Notes under the pieces: generated by a model | The model's database searches: none | Told to the model about the DNA's origin: nothing | Seen by the model: the letters and a program-made list of their open reading frames with translations, nothing else | Shown here: positions 1 through 6,426 of the stretch, piece by piece | How the letters are laid out: every line of letters starts with the position of its first letter | Numbering within the stretch: position 1 is the first letter of the stretch | Program-made: the position numbers and the translations under genes | NCBI GenBank assembly: GCA_903930095.1 | Contig: CAIYXE010000710.1 | Span: 1 to 6,654 of the forward strand | DNA length: 6,654 bases | Source of the DNA: an uncultured Hyphomicrobiales bacterium | GTDB taxonomy: Bacteria; Pseudomonadota; Alphaproteobacteria; Rhizobiales; Aestuariivirgaceae | Direction of reading: 5' to 3'

Positions 1-1278
1 ATCGACCGGGCCGATCGCATCCCCGAAATCGTCAGCCGCGCCTTCCACGTGGCAACCCAGGGCCGCCCCGGACCCGTGGTGATCGCCCTTCCGGAGGACA
101 TGCTCACCGAGACGGCGGAAGCTCAGGATGCGCCGGCCTTCTCGCCCGCCGTCATGAAGCCGGGTGCGGCTGACATGGAGGCGCTGCAGCGCCGCCTTCT
201 GGCTGCCCGGAACCCCATCCTTCTGGCGGGCGGCGCGGGCTGGAGCGAGCAGGGCGTGAATGACCTCGTTCGCTTCGCCGAGAACTTCCAGCTTCCCGTC
301 GCCGTCAGCTTCCGCCGTCAGATGCTGTTCCCGGCGGATCATCCGAATTTCGCGGGCGACCTTGGCATCGGGCCTAATCCGAAGCTGCTTCAGCGCGTCA
401 GGCAAGCAGACCTCGTGCTGCTGGCCGGGGGGCGCCTCTCTGAAATGCCGTCACAGAGCTATACTCTTCTCGACATTCCGGGCGACGGGTCGAGGCTCGT
501 CCATGTTCATCCAGGTGCGGAGGAGTTGAACAAGGTCTATCGCACCGGCCTTGGCATTCTCGCCGCACCGCATGCCTTCGCCGCCGCCGCTGCCGCGCTG
601 CCGCGGCCCAATGCCGTGGCCTGGGCCGGCAGTGCCGAGGCGGCGCATGACGATTATCTCGCCTGGAGCGACCCCTCGCGCGTCAGGACCGCCGGAGACC
701 TCCAGATGGCCGGCGTCATGGCGCATCTCCGGGCGGCGATGCCCGCTGACACCGTCTACTGCAACGGCGCGGGCAACTACGCCACATGGGTGCACAGGTT
801 CTGGCCCTTCCGCAGCTTTGCCTCGCAGCTTGCGCCGACGTCAGGCACCATGGGCTATGGCGTCCCGGCGGCGGTTGCCGCAAAGGCGCTTCAGCCGGGG
901 CGTGAGGTCATCGCCTTCGCGGGGGACGGCTGCTTCCTGATGAACGGGCAGGAATTCGCCACCGCCATGCAGTATGATTTGCCCATCATCGTGGTGGTGG
1001 TCGACAACGGCATGTACGGCACGATCCGCATGCACCAGGAACGCGAGTATCCGGGCCGCGTCTCGGCCACCTCGCTGCGCAATCCAGACTTCGCCGCTCT
1101 TGCCCGGTCCTATGGCGGGCATGGCGAGACCGTCACCGTGACGGCGGATTTCGGCCCGGCGCTGGAGCGCGCGCGGCAGAGCGGCAGGGCCGCGATCATC
1201 CATTGCCTGATCGACCCCGAGGCCATCACACCGGGGCGGAGCCTTACCGAGATCCGCAACGCCTCCCGCGCGACATAG
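1..1278 (+). CDS. Thiamine-diphosphate-binding enzyme, acetolactate synthase-like, 5' truncated by window edge
   Basis: The reading frame is open from base 1 and the first codons already match the family (RAFHVATQGRPGPVV), so the GTG at 49 is internal and the true start lies outside. 425 residues are visible of the roughly 550 usual, so the N-terminal pyrimidine-binding domain with its catalytic Glu is mostly missing. The central TPP-enzyme domain comes next (ILLAGGAGWSEQ to about 600), then the C-terminal diphosphate-binding domain with SGTMGYGVPAA (about 841-875) and the Mg/ThDP motif GDG at 922-930, followed 25 residues later by Asn in VVVVDNGMYGT. The segment DHPNFAGDLGIGPNPKLL resembles the stand-alone alphaproteobacterial ALS-like enzymes. 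No small regulatory subunit (ilvN) follows, so a biosynthetic IlvB role is not supported; the substrate is unknown. It would act in the cytoplasm. Family is sure; exact reaction is not. Confidence 0.9.
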   Translation: MDRADRIPEIVSRAFHVATQGRPGPVVIALPEDMLTETAEAQDAPAFSPAVMKPGAADMEALQRRLLAARNPILLAGGAGWSEQGVNDLVRFAENFQLPVAVSFRRQMLFPADHPNFAGDLGIGPNPKLLQRVRQADLVLLAGGRLSEMPSQSYTLLDIPGDGSRLVHVHPGAEELNKVYRTGLGILAAPHAFAAAAAALPRPNAVAWAGSAEAAHDDYLAWSDPSRVRTAGDLQMAGVMAHLRAAMPADTVYCNGAGNYATWVHRFWPFRSFASQLAPTSGTMGYGVPAAVAAKALQPGREVIAFAGDGCFLMNGQEFATAMQYDLPIIVVVVDNGMYGTIRMHQEREYPGRVSATSLRNPDFAALARSYGGHGETVTVTADFGPALERARQSGRAAIIHCLIDPEAITPGRSLTEIRNASRAT

Positions 1279-1284
1279 GATAAC

Positions 1285-1314
1285 TTGACGGCGGCGGGTC
1301 CAACGGGCTGATAT
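1285..1314 (+). promoter_or_regulatory. Possible promoter for the 260-residue protein gene
   Basis: TTGACG at 1285-1290 matches the alphaproteobacterial housekeeping -35 element. A weak GCTGATAT at 1307-1314 could serve as the -10. A transcript from it would begin close to the ATG at 1321, giving a leaderless or nearly leaderless mRNA, which fits the lack of a Shine-Dalgarno sequence there. The -10 match is poor, so this is tentative. Confidence 0.25.
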
Positions 1315-1320
1315 GGGCCC

Positions 1321-2103
1321 ATGACCAGCGCTTCGCGTAACGCCGCCATCCCCCTTGCCGCCCATGCCGTGTGCGCCGCAGCCGGCGTGCGCGACGGGTT
1401 GAGGGCCACCCAGTTCTACGTGCGAGACCTGTCGAACGCCGACCGTTCGGCACCGGGATCGCCCGTGCGCCTGCCCTTCCTCTCGCGCCTCGTCGCGCGG
1501 GGCGCGCGCCTTGTCGACCGGCTGATGAACTGGGGGGCAAACGTCTCGATCGCCCTGTTCCTGCCCAGCTGGCGCAAGCTGCCCTCGCCCTTTACCCCCG
1601 GCATCATGCATGAGGTGGCCCGCGGCATCCGCGAGGACAGCCTGATCCACAACCCAACCTTCAATGCCTATTTCTTCCGCGCCGCGATCCACATTGCAGG
1701 GCGCTATTCGGCCCCGCCCTATTTGATCCTTGAGCATCGGGTGGATGCCGCCCGCCGCAGCCTCGCGCCGAGGGCGGACGAGGAAGTGCCTGAAAACGGC
1801 ATGTTGGCGCGCATCCTCATCGCGCTGGTGGAGCAGGGCCCCGTGGCGCGGATCGGCAAGGTGGCGGAGCGCAACCGGTTCATGGCGCAGGTGGAGCCCA
1901 ATGTGGCGGTGAACGCCATCGCCTGCGTGGCGCTGATGTTTGCGGAGGAAGGACGCCCCGCCCAGGCAATCGACGAGGATGAGTTCTTCTCCGTCACCGG
2001 CGCGCTGATCGGCCCCCGGCTGCCCGCCATCGCCCAGCTGATTGCGCGGCGTGACGAGGCGGGCCTCGCGCGGGAGCTCACCGACATCAAGGCGATGTAC
2101 TGA
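1321..2103 (+). CDS. Conserved-looking hypothetical protein, 260 aa
   Basis: I do not recognise this protein. It starts at the first ATG after the preceding stop, 42 bp downstream of the ThDP enzyme, and no clear ribosome binding site precedes it. It has codon use like its neighbours and no signal peptide. The composition suggests a mostly helical, soluble protein rich in Ala and Arg. The segment MNWGANVSIALFLPSW (about residues 69-84) is hydrophobic but interrupted by polar residues, so I would not call it a membrane span. Aromatic-rich HNPTFNAYFF follows at about 109-118. A helical region with acidic DEDEFF lies near residues 218-223. Co-orientation with the ThDP enzyme could mean co-transcription, but the possible TTGACG element in the gap argues that it may have its own promoter. 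It ends 4 bp from the end of the convergent Crp-like gene. That it is a real gene is likely; function is unknown. Confidence 0.7.
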   Translation: MTSASRNAAIPLAAHAVCAAAGVRDGLRATQFYVRDLSNADRSAPGSPVRLPFLSRLVARGARLVDRLMNWGANVSIALFLPSWRKLPSPFTPGIMHEVARGIREDSLIHNPTFNAYFFRAAIHIAGRYSAPPYLILEHRVDAARRSLAPRADEEVPENGMLARILIALVEQGPVARIGKVAERNRFMAQVEPNVAVNAIACVALMFAEEGRPAQAIDEDEFFSVTGALIGPRLPAIAQLIARRDEAGLARELTDIKAMY

Positions 2104-2107
2104 CCGG

Positions 2108-2767
2108 TCAGGCCTCGCGCCGTGCAAAGGCTTCGAGCGACGCCACGTCCGTGACGCGGATCGACTGGTATCGGACGGAGACCCATCCCGCACTCTCGAA
2201 CTCCCGCAGGGCGCGGTTAACGCGAACGCGCGAGGCGTTGCTCATCTGTCCCAGCACGGATTGCGCCAGGCGCAGCGTGGCCGGTGGCTTGCCCGTGGCT
2301 TCGCTGCCGAGCCGCGCGAGGACGGCAGCGATCCGCCGCTCGCAGGACGGGATCAGCAGGTCGCCGACGGCGCGCGCCGTCATGGCGTTCATGCTGGCCT
2401 CGCCCAGCGCGCCGAGGAGGCGGTAAAGGTCTGGATTGCGGGCGCCGATCGTCCCGAGGTCCGAGAGGCTCACATAGAGCGCGCGGCTTTCTTCTACCGC
2501 ACGGAAGCTCAGGCTGCGCTGGCCGCCCGTCAGGATCGGGCCCCAGCCGAACCATGCGCCCGGACCCATGACATGGCACATGATCATTTCCCCGCCCGAG
2601 GGGACCAGCACCCCGAAGGAACCGTTGGCAACGCCATACATGCCGCCCGGCCCATCCTCGAAGTGGTAGGCGTATTGGCCGCGTGAAAACTGGCGCAGCC
2701 GCGAGCAGGCCAGGAGTTCTTCCTTCAGCCAATCCGGCTGATTTGCGAGCCAGCCCATGTTCCGCAT
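2108..2767 (-). CDS. Crp/Fnr-family transcriptional regulator
   Basis: About 219 residues, the usual size for the family. An N-terminal cyclic-nucleotide-type beta-barrel domain runs from GWLANQPDWLKEELL through FEDGPGGMYGV to about residue 105. A dimerisation helix and a winged helix-turn-helix follow; LGQMSNASRVRVNRALREFE (about 172-191) lines up with the recognition helix of CRP. CRP's Arg180 and Arg185 equivalents are kept, while Glu181 is replaced by Val. In the phosphate-binding cassette the FGE of CRP reads FGW, so canonical cAMP binding is doubtful. There is no N-terminal cysteine cluster, so no Fnr-type Fe-S sensor. I chose ATG at 2767 because AAGG lies 6 bp upstream; ATG at 2758 or TTG at 2794 are alternatives. 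The frame stays open further upstream without family resemblance. Regulation is possibly by its own product through the inverted repeat at 2835-2858. Confidence 0.88.
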   Translation of the reverse strand: MRNMGWLANQPDWLKEELLACSRLRQFSRGQYAYHFEDGPGGMYGVANGSFGVLVPSGGEMIMCHVMGPGAWFGWGPILTGGQRSLSFRAVEESRALYVSLSDLGTIGARNPDLYRLLGALGEASMNAMTARAVGDLLIPSCERRIAAVLARLGSEATGKPPATLRLAQSVLGQMSNASRVRVNRALREFESAGWVSVRYQSIRVTDVASLEAFARREA

Positions 2768-3222
2768 GGCCAGCCTTGAGGCTTCCTCGCCCAATGCCCT
2801 GTTCTCCGTGTGTTTGCCAAAGAGACTGCCGAGAAGATTGTGCCAGAATGCGCAATCTGTCCAGTTTCGGTTGATAAACAATACATCTGGTTGCAGTGAG
2901 GGGCGAGCGCAGGCGGCATTGTCGCGCTGGCCGCCTCCCTCAGCGCTTGGGCTTTCGCCGTCTCGCGGCACCACAGGCGCCGTGTATCGCAGATCAAGCA
3001 GATTGCCGGTTCGGACGCGGAGCCGGCGCCTGAAGCCCTCCCGGCGTGCTGAGCGTGACACGGCAGGCCACATGCCGGGATGCAAGGGCTGATGGCCTAG
3101 TCGGTGCCGGCGTGCCCGGTCCACCATCGCATCGAACATGGCTGCGCAAGGCCGCCATCGCATCGTCGAGGACGATGTGAAGAACCGCTGGGGGGCTGCC
3201 AGTTGCCACCGCCGCGCCAATG
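2768..3222. other. Intergenic stretch without a recognisable gene
   Basis: Several frames are open here only because the DNA is GC-rich; none shows family resemblance, a convincing start or a ribosome binding site. The stretch next to the Crp-like gene holds an AT-richer patch (2871-2890, TTGATAAACAATACAT) that could include its promoter, and the inverted repeat at 2835-2858. Further out there is an 11-bp direct repeat CCATCGCATCG (3124-3134 and 3155-3165) and a perfect short hairpin CATCGTC-GAG-GACGATG (3161-3177). A degraded gene or a small RNA cannot be excluded. Confidence 0.5.
2835..2858. promoter_or_regulatory. CRP-like inverted repeat, candidate autoregulatory operator
   Basis: AGATTGTGC and GCGCAATCT are separated by 6 bp; 8 of 9 arm positions are complementary. 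The core TGTGC-N6-GCGCA has the same arm and spacer geometry as the CRP site TGTGA-N6-TCACA, with the last arm base changed. It lies 68 bp upstream of the chosen start of the Crp-like gene, just downstream of an AT-richer patch that may carry the promoter. That arrangement would suit repression. A transcript could also fold it into a hairpin with a 6-base loop. Confidence 0.5.
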
Positions 3223-3254
3223 AAAAAAGGCCCGGCATCGCTGCCGGGCCTTTT
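3223..3254 (-). terminator. Rho-independent terminator of the outer-membrane protein gene
   Basis: A perfect 13-bp inverted repeat (3225-3237 with 3242-3254) with a TCGC loop has the GC-rich core GGCCCGGCA/TGCCGGGCC. On the minus strand it is followed by six T, ending at 3223. It begins 16 bp after the stop codon of the outer-membrane protein gene. The plus strand also ends in four T, so some bidirectional activity is possible. Confidence 0.92.
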
Positions 3255-3270
3255 CGTTCGCTTGGAGCGA

Positions 3271-4026
3271 TTAGAAGCGGTAGTTGAGCGAGGCCTTGAC
3301 GATGTTCATCGTAAAATCAGTTTCAGAGTTGATATCGACAACCGGCCCCTGAGTCTGCAATTCGTAATTGGTCTCGACAGAGCCCAGATCAACATAAAGA
3401 TACTCGGCACCTAGCGAGACATTCTCTGTAAGCCGGTACTCGATGCCGGCGCCAGCGGTCCAGCCGGTGAGCGTGTCGGAGTCGGAGTAATTGTCACCGT
3501 TGAACCCCAGGTTGTCGATGCTGACCTCGACATTGGCAACCGCAAGGCCGCCCGTTGCGTAGATCAGCGCATCACCCGCGGTGAAACCTGCGCGCGCGCG
3601 GAACGTCGCGAGCCAATCCATTGAGGCATTGCCCTCGGTATGGAACGGATCGGGGTCGTTGCAATCCTCGCGGCCAAAGTCCTCAAGGCATGCTGCATCT
3701 GTTTCGAGGCCCGTGATTGCCCAATCGGCAACCGCGCCGAGAACGAAGCCACTGCCGAAGTCATAGTCGTAACCCACCTGAGCGCCACCGAGCCAGCCTT
3801 CCAGGTCGCCATCTGCGCCGAAGGAATAGGGGATGGCCTGAGAAGGGATCGATAGGTCTTCGGCATTCGTCGTTGAGCTCAGGTCGGCAGAGCCCCATGC
3901 ATAGCCGCCGAACACGCCTGCATAGATGCCCGTCCAGTCCGAGGCGGGCGCGTCGACGATGTCGGCGGCATTGGCAACTCCGGCGAGCATGACGAGCAGG
4001 GTGGAACCGAGAATGGCAGATTTCAT
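3271..4026 (-). CDS. Outer-membrane beta-barrel protein (Omp25/Omp31-like porin family)
   Basis: 251 residues with a clear Sec signal peptide: MKSAILGSTLLVMLAGVANA, cleavage near residue 20. The mature protein opens with DWTGIYAGVFGGYAWG, the typical first strand of alphaproteobacterial small OMPs (OmpA-like/OMP beta-barrel family). Alternating strands follow, including GGAQVGYDYDFGSGFVLGAV, MDWLATFRARAGF, TGWTAGAGIEYRL and VSLGAEYLYVDLG. It ends in KASLNYRF, whose terminal Phe is the usual BAM recognition signal, so an eight-stranded barrel is likely. The start at 4026 was chosen because GGAG lies 6 bp upstream and the signal peptide begins there; the in-frame ATG at 4038 lacks this. Two Cys (about residues 113 and 122) lie in one predicted loop rich in acidic residues. 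The gene is monocistronic by its position, with its own terminator. The role is structural or adhesive at the cell surface in related proteins; the substrate is unknown. Confidence 0.93.
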   Translation of the reverse strand: MKSAILGSTLLVMLAGVANAADIVDAPASDWTGIYAGVFGGYAWGSADLSSTTNAEDLSIPSQAIPYSFGADGDLEGWLGGAQVGYDYDFGSGFVLGAVADWAITGLETDAACLEDFGREDCNDPDPFHTEGNASMDWLATFRARAGFTAGDALIYATGGLAVANVEVSIDNLGFNGDNYSDSDTLTGWTAGAGIEYRLTENVSLGAEYLYVDLGSVETNYELQTQGPVVDINSETDFTMNIVKASLNYRF

Positions 4027-4140
4027 TGGCAACTCCATTTTGATGTACACACCAAAAGATAGCCGGGTTCGACGATCAAAGGGTTGAAAAAATATCACAA
4101 CCGGCCGAAAAAGTTGTTCGCATAAGAATATATCCCTGAT
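4027..4140 (-). promoter_or_regulatory. AT-rich leader of the outer-membrane protein gene
   Basis: The stretch upstream of the outer-membrane protein start is visibly AT-richer than its surroundings, as expected for a promoter of a highly expressed porin. The ribosome binding site GGAG is the complement of 4033-4036. On the minus strand GGCTATCTTTTG (about 4052-4063) resembles an alphaproteobacterial -10 element (GCTA core), but I see no -35 at proper spacing, so the exact promoter is not assigned. Confidence 0.4.
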
Positions 4141-4252
4141 TGAATTATCCGCTGAAATTCATCCGGCTCTACGATCGCCTCCTTGACAAATGCCTTGGTG
4201 CGCGCCGTTGCTTCTGCATGCCGAGCAGGTCCACGAATATGGCCTTGCTCAT
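4095..4252 (-). pseudogene. Possible small frameshifted ORF in the island remnant
   Basis: On the minus strand an ATG at 4252 is preceded by AAGGACAGGAG, a strong ribosome binding site, and opens MSKAIFVDLLGMQK. That frame meets a TAG at 4169-4171 after 27 codons with an abrupt change to Arg-rich composition. The neighbouring frame over the same DNA reads ARTKAFVKEAIVEPDEFQ and stays protein-like to the TGA at 4095. One small indel around 4210 would join both into about 52 residues. I do not recognise the product. It may equally be chance, since the region is short. Confidence 0.2.
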
Positions 4253-4337
4253 CTCCTGTCCTTGTGAGCCGCCTTCCCGAAATGAACAAAAAAGCCCAGC
4301 GCAGCAGTGGCACGCCGTCAATCAGCACATGGCCCAT

Positions 4338-4919
4338 GAGGAGTGTCTGTGTCTGGTCGTTGCTCTCCTTGCTGCGAGGAGGCTACCGTTCGCGGATGAT
4401 AATCGCTCTCCAGCGCAGCCCGGTGATCTCAGACAGGCGTATCGCCGTGGCGATAGCGAAGGTCGTCAACGTCCAAATGGGAATGCCGCGCCGCCGCTTC
4501 GCCCAGAAATCGCGCAGCGTGATTTGCTCTTTGCCGGTCGGCCCGCGCGTGCGCTCTTGCGAGTGGCTGATGGCGCCTGATGCCGTCATCGCCTTCCTCG
4601 CCGCCGTGAGGGCATTGAGGGCCGCAGCCACTGGCACGCCCTCGACCGGACCTGCGCTGCGCATGATAGTGCCGATATAAGTCATGTCCTGCCCGATGGT
4701 CGACGGCCCTGCGCCCATGGCGCGGCGTTCCTCCATGAAGCAGTGTAAGAGGGCGACATCCGGCCCGCCGGCGCTTGCCTGCATCGGTGGCGGCTGCTTC
4801 TTGGTGGATCGAGCGCGCTGCGCCAGCACCTTGGTTTCGAAGGACTTGGAACGGCGCTTGCCACCGATGTTGACCTGCGCCACAAAAGCGCCGGACGACG
4901 ACTTGAGTATCGAGCCCAT
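4338..4919 (-). pseudogene. Degraded phage-type tyrosine recombinase (integrase)
   Basis: The frame from ATG 4919 begins MGSILKSSSGAFVAQV with GGKRRSKSFETK after it, like the N-terminal arm-binding region of prophage integrases. It then reads GPSTIGQDMTYIGTIMRSAG and IPIWTLTTFAIATAIRLSEI, and reaches TGLRW, the first catalytic-domain motif, with the conserved Arg (TAIRLSE). After LRW about ten residues expected in relatives appear deleted. The frame then hits TAG at 4383-4385 where relatives usually have Lys. Past the stop the same frame still reads PPRSKESNDQTQTLL, matching without gaps the family pattern DPRxKxGNDQxVPLL as I recall it. The later HxxR and active-site Tyr motifs are absent, and the N-terminal half looks shortened too. 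It cannot be an active recombinase. Its location next to the dusA 5' end suggests a dusA-targeting element. No clear ribosome binding site is seen. Confidence 0.8.
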
Positions 4920-4929
4920 CAAAGCCGCT

Positions 4930-5001
4930 TTTGCATATGTATTTGCATACTGCGTCGGCCCCTTTTGCAATTGAGGCCTTCGGTTTGCAGTTTTTTGCAG
5001 T
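4930..5001 (+). repeat. Five direct TTTGCA repeats between integrase and dusA
   Basis: TTTGCA occurs at 4930, 4942, 4964, 4984 and 4994, all on the plus strand. The steps of 12, 22, 20 and 10 bp are close to one or two helical turns. The first two extend to TTTGCATA and the last two to TTTGCAGT. Such a cluster beside an integrase gene and its target gene suggests arm-type integrase sites, excisionase sites or an operator for the integrase promoter. The repeats are seen directly; the role is inferred. Confidence 0.6.
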
Positions 5002-5090
5002 GGAGACGGCGATGAGCGCAGTTTCGAAGGTTTCGAGCCGCCGCCCGCCGCCATCAGATCGCACTTATGCGTATGAATAATCTGGATTAA

Positions 5091-6095
5091 ATGAACGATC
5101 TCAAGCCCCACCGATTTTGCGTAGCCCCCATGATGGACTGGACCGACCGGCATTGCCGGATGTTCCACCGTCAACTCACGCGGCATGCGCTGCTCTATAG
5201 CGAGATGGTCACGGCGCTGGCGATCCGCCATGGCGACCGGGAGCGGCTCCTGGGGCTCAGCCCGGCTGAGCAACCGGTTGCACTGCAAATCGGCGGCAGC
5301 GAGCCGGGGCTTCTGGCTGAAGCGGCGAAGTGGGGCGAGGATTACGGCTATGCCGAGATCAACCTCAATGTCGGCTGCCCGTCGGACAGGGTGCAGAACG
5401 GCCGCTTCGGCGCCTGCCTGATGGCTGAACCGGAGCTGGTGCGTGACTGCCTGGGCGCGATGCGCAATGCCGTGCGCCTGCCCGTCACCGTCAAGTGCCG
5501 TATCGGCATCGACGACCAGGACGAGGAGGAGGACTTCACCCGCTTTGTCGAGACGGTCATGCAGGCTGGCGTTTCCACCTTCATCGTCCATGCCCGGAAG
5601 GCCTGGCTCAAGGGGCTGTCACCGAAGGAGAACCGCGAGGTTCCACCGCTGAACTATGGGCGGGTTCACCGCCTCAAGCAGCGCCATCCGGAGCTCACCG
5701 TGGTGATCAACGGCGGCATCGGCAGCCTCGAGGAGGCCGAGGAACAGCTGAAGCATGTCGATGGCGTCATGCTGGGCCGTGCGGCCTACAATACCCCCTG
5801 GCTGCTTCATGAGGTCGATCATCGCTTCTTCGGCGCGGCAGCGGAGGAGGTGAGCCCGATCGAGATCGTCGCGCGCATGAAGCCCTATGTGGCGGAGCAA
5901 CTGGCGAAGGGCGTCTGGCTGCAGAACATCACCCGCCACATGCTGGGCCTGTTCCATGGCCTGCCGGGCGGCAGGCTGTGGCGGCGCGTGCTCTCTGAGG
6001 AGGCCTCGCGGCCGGGTGCAGGGCTCGAGGTGCTCGACAAGGCGGTTGAGCAGGTGGCCTCGCGCCTGAAGCCGCAGGCCATCGCCGCCGAGTGA
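5091..6095 (+). CDS. dusA: tRNA-dihydrouridine synthase A
   Basis: 334 residues, the normal DusA length. The flavoprotein reduces specific uridines (U20/U20a in E. coli) in the tRNA D-loop using FMN and NADPH in the cytoplasm. An FMN-binding TIM barrel is seen in order: FCVAPMMDWTDRHCR (residues 9-23), LQIGG (65-69), EINLNVGCPSDRVQNGRFG (89-107) with the catalytic Cys96, VKCRIGID, FIVHARKAWLKGLSPKENR (164-182), the phosphate-binding NGGI (207-210) and DGVMLGRAAYNTPW (224-237). A C-terminal helical tRNA-binding domain follows. The start at 5091 keeps the conserved N-terminal motif; the ribosome binding site is weak (TGGA). An AATAAT at 5076-5081 could be a -10. The 5' end of dusA is a described phage and island integration target, and a decayed integrase gene lies just upstream, so the leader may derive from an element. 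The gene converges with DUF1289, 16 bp apart. Confidence 0.97.
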   Translation: MNDLKPHRFCVAPMMDWTDRHCRMFHRQLTRHALLYSEMVTALAIRHGDRERLLGLSPAEQPVALQIGGSEPGLLAEAAKWGEDYGYAEINLNVGCPSDRVQNGRFGACLMAEPELVRDCLGAMRNAVRLPVTVKCRIGIDDQDEEEDFTRFVETVMQAGVSTFIVHARKAWLKGLSPKENREVPPLNYGRVHRLKQRHPELTVVINGGIGSLEEAEEQLKHVDGVMLGRAAYNTPWLLHEVDHRFFGAAAEEVSPIEIVARMKPYVAEQLAKGVWLQNITRHMLGLFHGLPGGRLWRRVLSEEASRPGAGLEVLDKAVEQVASRLKPQAIAAE

Positions 6096-6111
6096 CGCCC
6101 TCGGTTGCGGC

Positions 6112-6369
6112 TCAGCCGCCGTTCAGGGCCTGGAGGCGGCCCGCACGGCCGCCGCGGCGGCTCTTGCGCCGGGTCAGGCCTTCCACGCGTTCCGGAAGCT
6201 CCGCCATCACGCCCCGGCGCTGCTCAGGCGATAGCCCCAGCCAGCCGCCGATCTCGGTGCGCGTGCGGCCGCAGCCGATGCAGAAGCCGGTTTCCGGATC
6301 GACGACGCAGATCTTGATGCAGGGCGTCTCGATGGCGGGCTGATTCATCGCGTTCATGGTCACGAACAT
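6112..6369 (-). CDS. DUF1289 domain-containing small cysteine protein
   Basis: 85 residues with the DUF1289 signature: [20 protein letters not shown] places Cys at 17, 21, 30 and 33, followed by RTRTEIGGW and an [15 protein letters not shown] helix. The four cysteines suggest a metal or Fe-S site, but the function of the family is not known to me. The C-terminus is basic ([12 protein letters not shown]), which could favour nucleic-acid binding; this is inference. The start is uncertain among ATG at 6369, 6357 and 6348; none has a clear ribosome binding site and only the residues from PAIETPC onward are conserved in relatives. It lies 57 bp downstream of the protease gene on the same strand, so they may form one transcript, and it converges on dusA. 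Confidence 0.88.
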   Translation of the reverse strand: MFVTMNAMNQPAIETPCIKICVVDPETGFCIGCGRTRTEIGGWLGLSPEQRRGVMAELPERVEGLTRRKSRRGGRAGRLQALNGG

Positions 6370-6426
6370 AGGGACGGGCCCGGCCGCGGTTCAGGCCGGA
6401 AACGCCGTTCGATAGCTCAAAAGCGG

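Noticed and set aside
841..2193. Long minus-strand open frame across the ThDP enzyme and the hypothetical gene
   Set aside because: It is a composition shadow of GC-rich coding DNA, antisense to better supported genes.
2768..3238. N-terminal extension of the Crp-like protein by up to 157 residues
   Set aside because: The open frame upstream has no family resemblance, and the protein from 2767 already has the usual length and a ribosome binding site.
4331..4345. Possible second att copy (CCCATGAGGAGTG) resembling the dusA 5' motif
   Set aside because: Only about seven contiguous bases match and they fall inside the integrase frame; too short to support an attachment site.
4183..4680. Plus-strand open frame opposite the integrase
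   Set aside because: It lies antisense to the recognisable integrase sequence and has no protein-family features.
4920..5591. Integrase reading frame continuing upstream into dusA
   Set aside because: This part is antisense to dusA and lacks integrase resemblance; homology begins at the ATG at 4919.
6097..6129. Hairpin between the convergent dusA and DUF1289 genes
   Set aside because: GCGGC/GCCGC and GCCCT/AGGGC can pair, but with a five-base internal loop and no T-tract, so I do not call a terminator.
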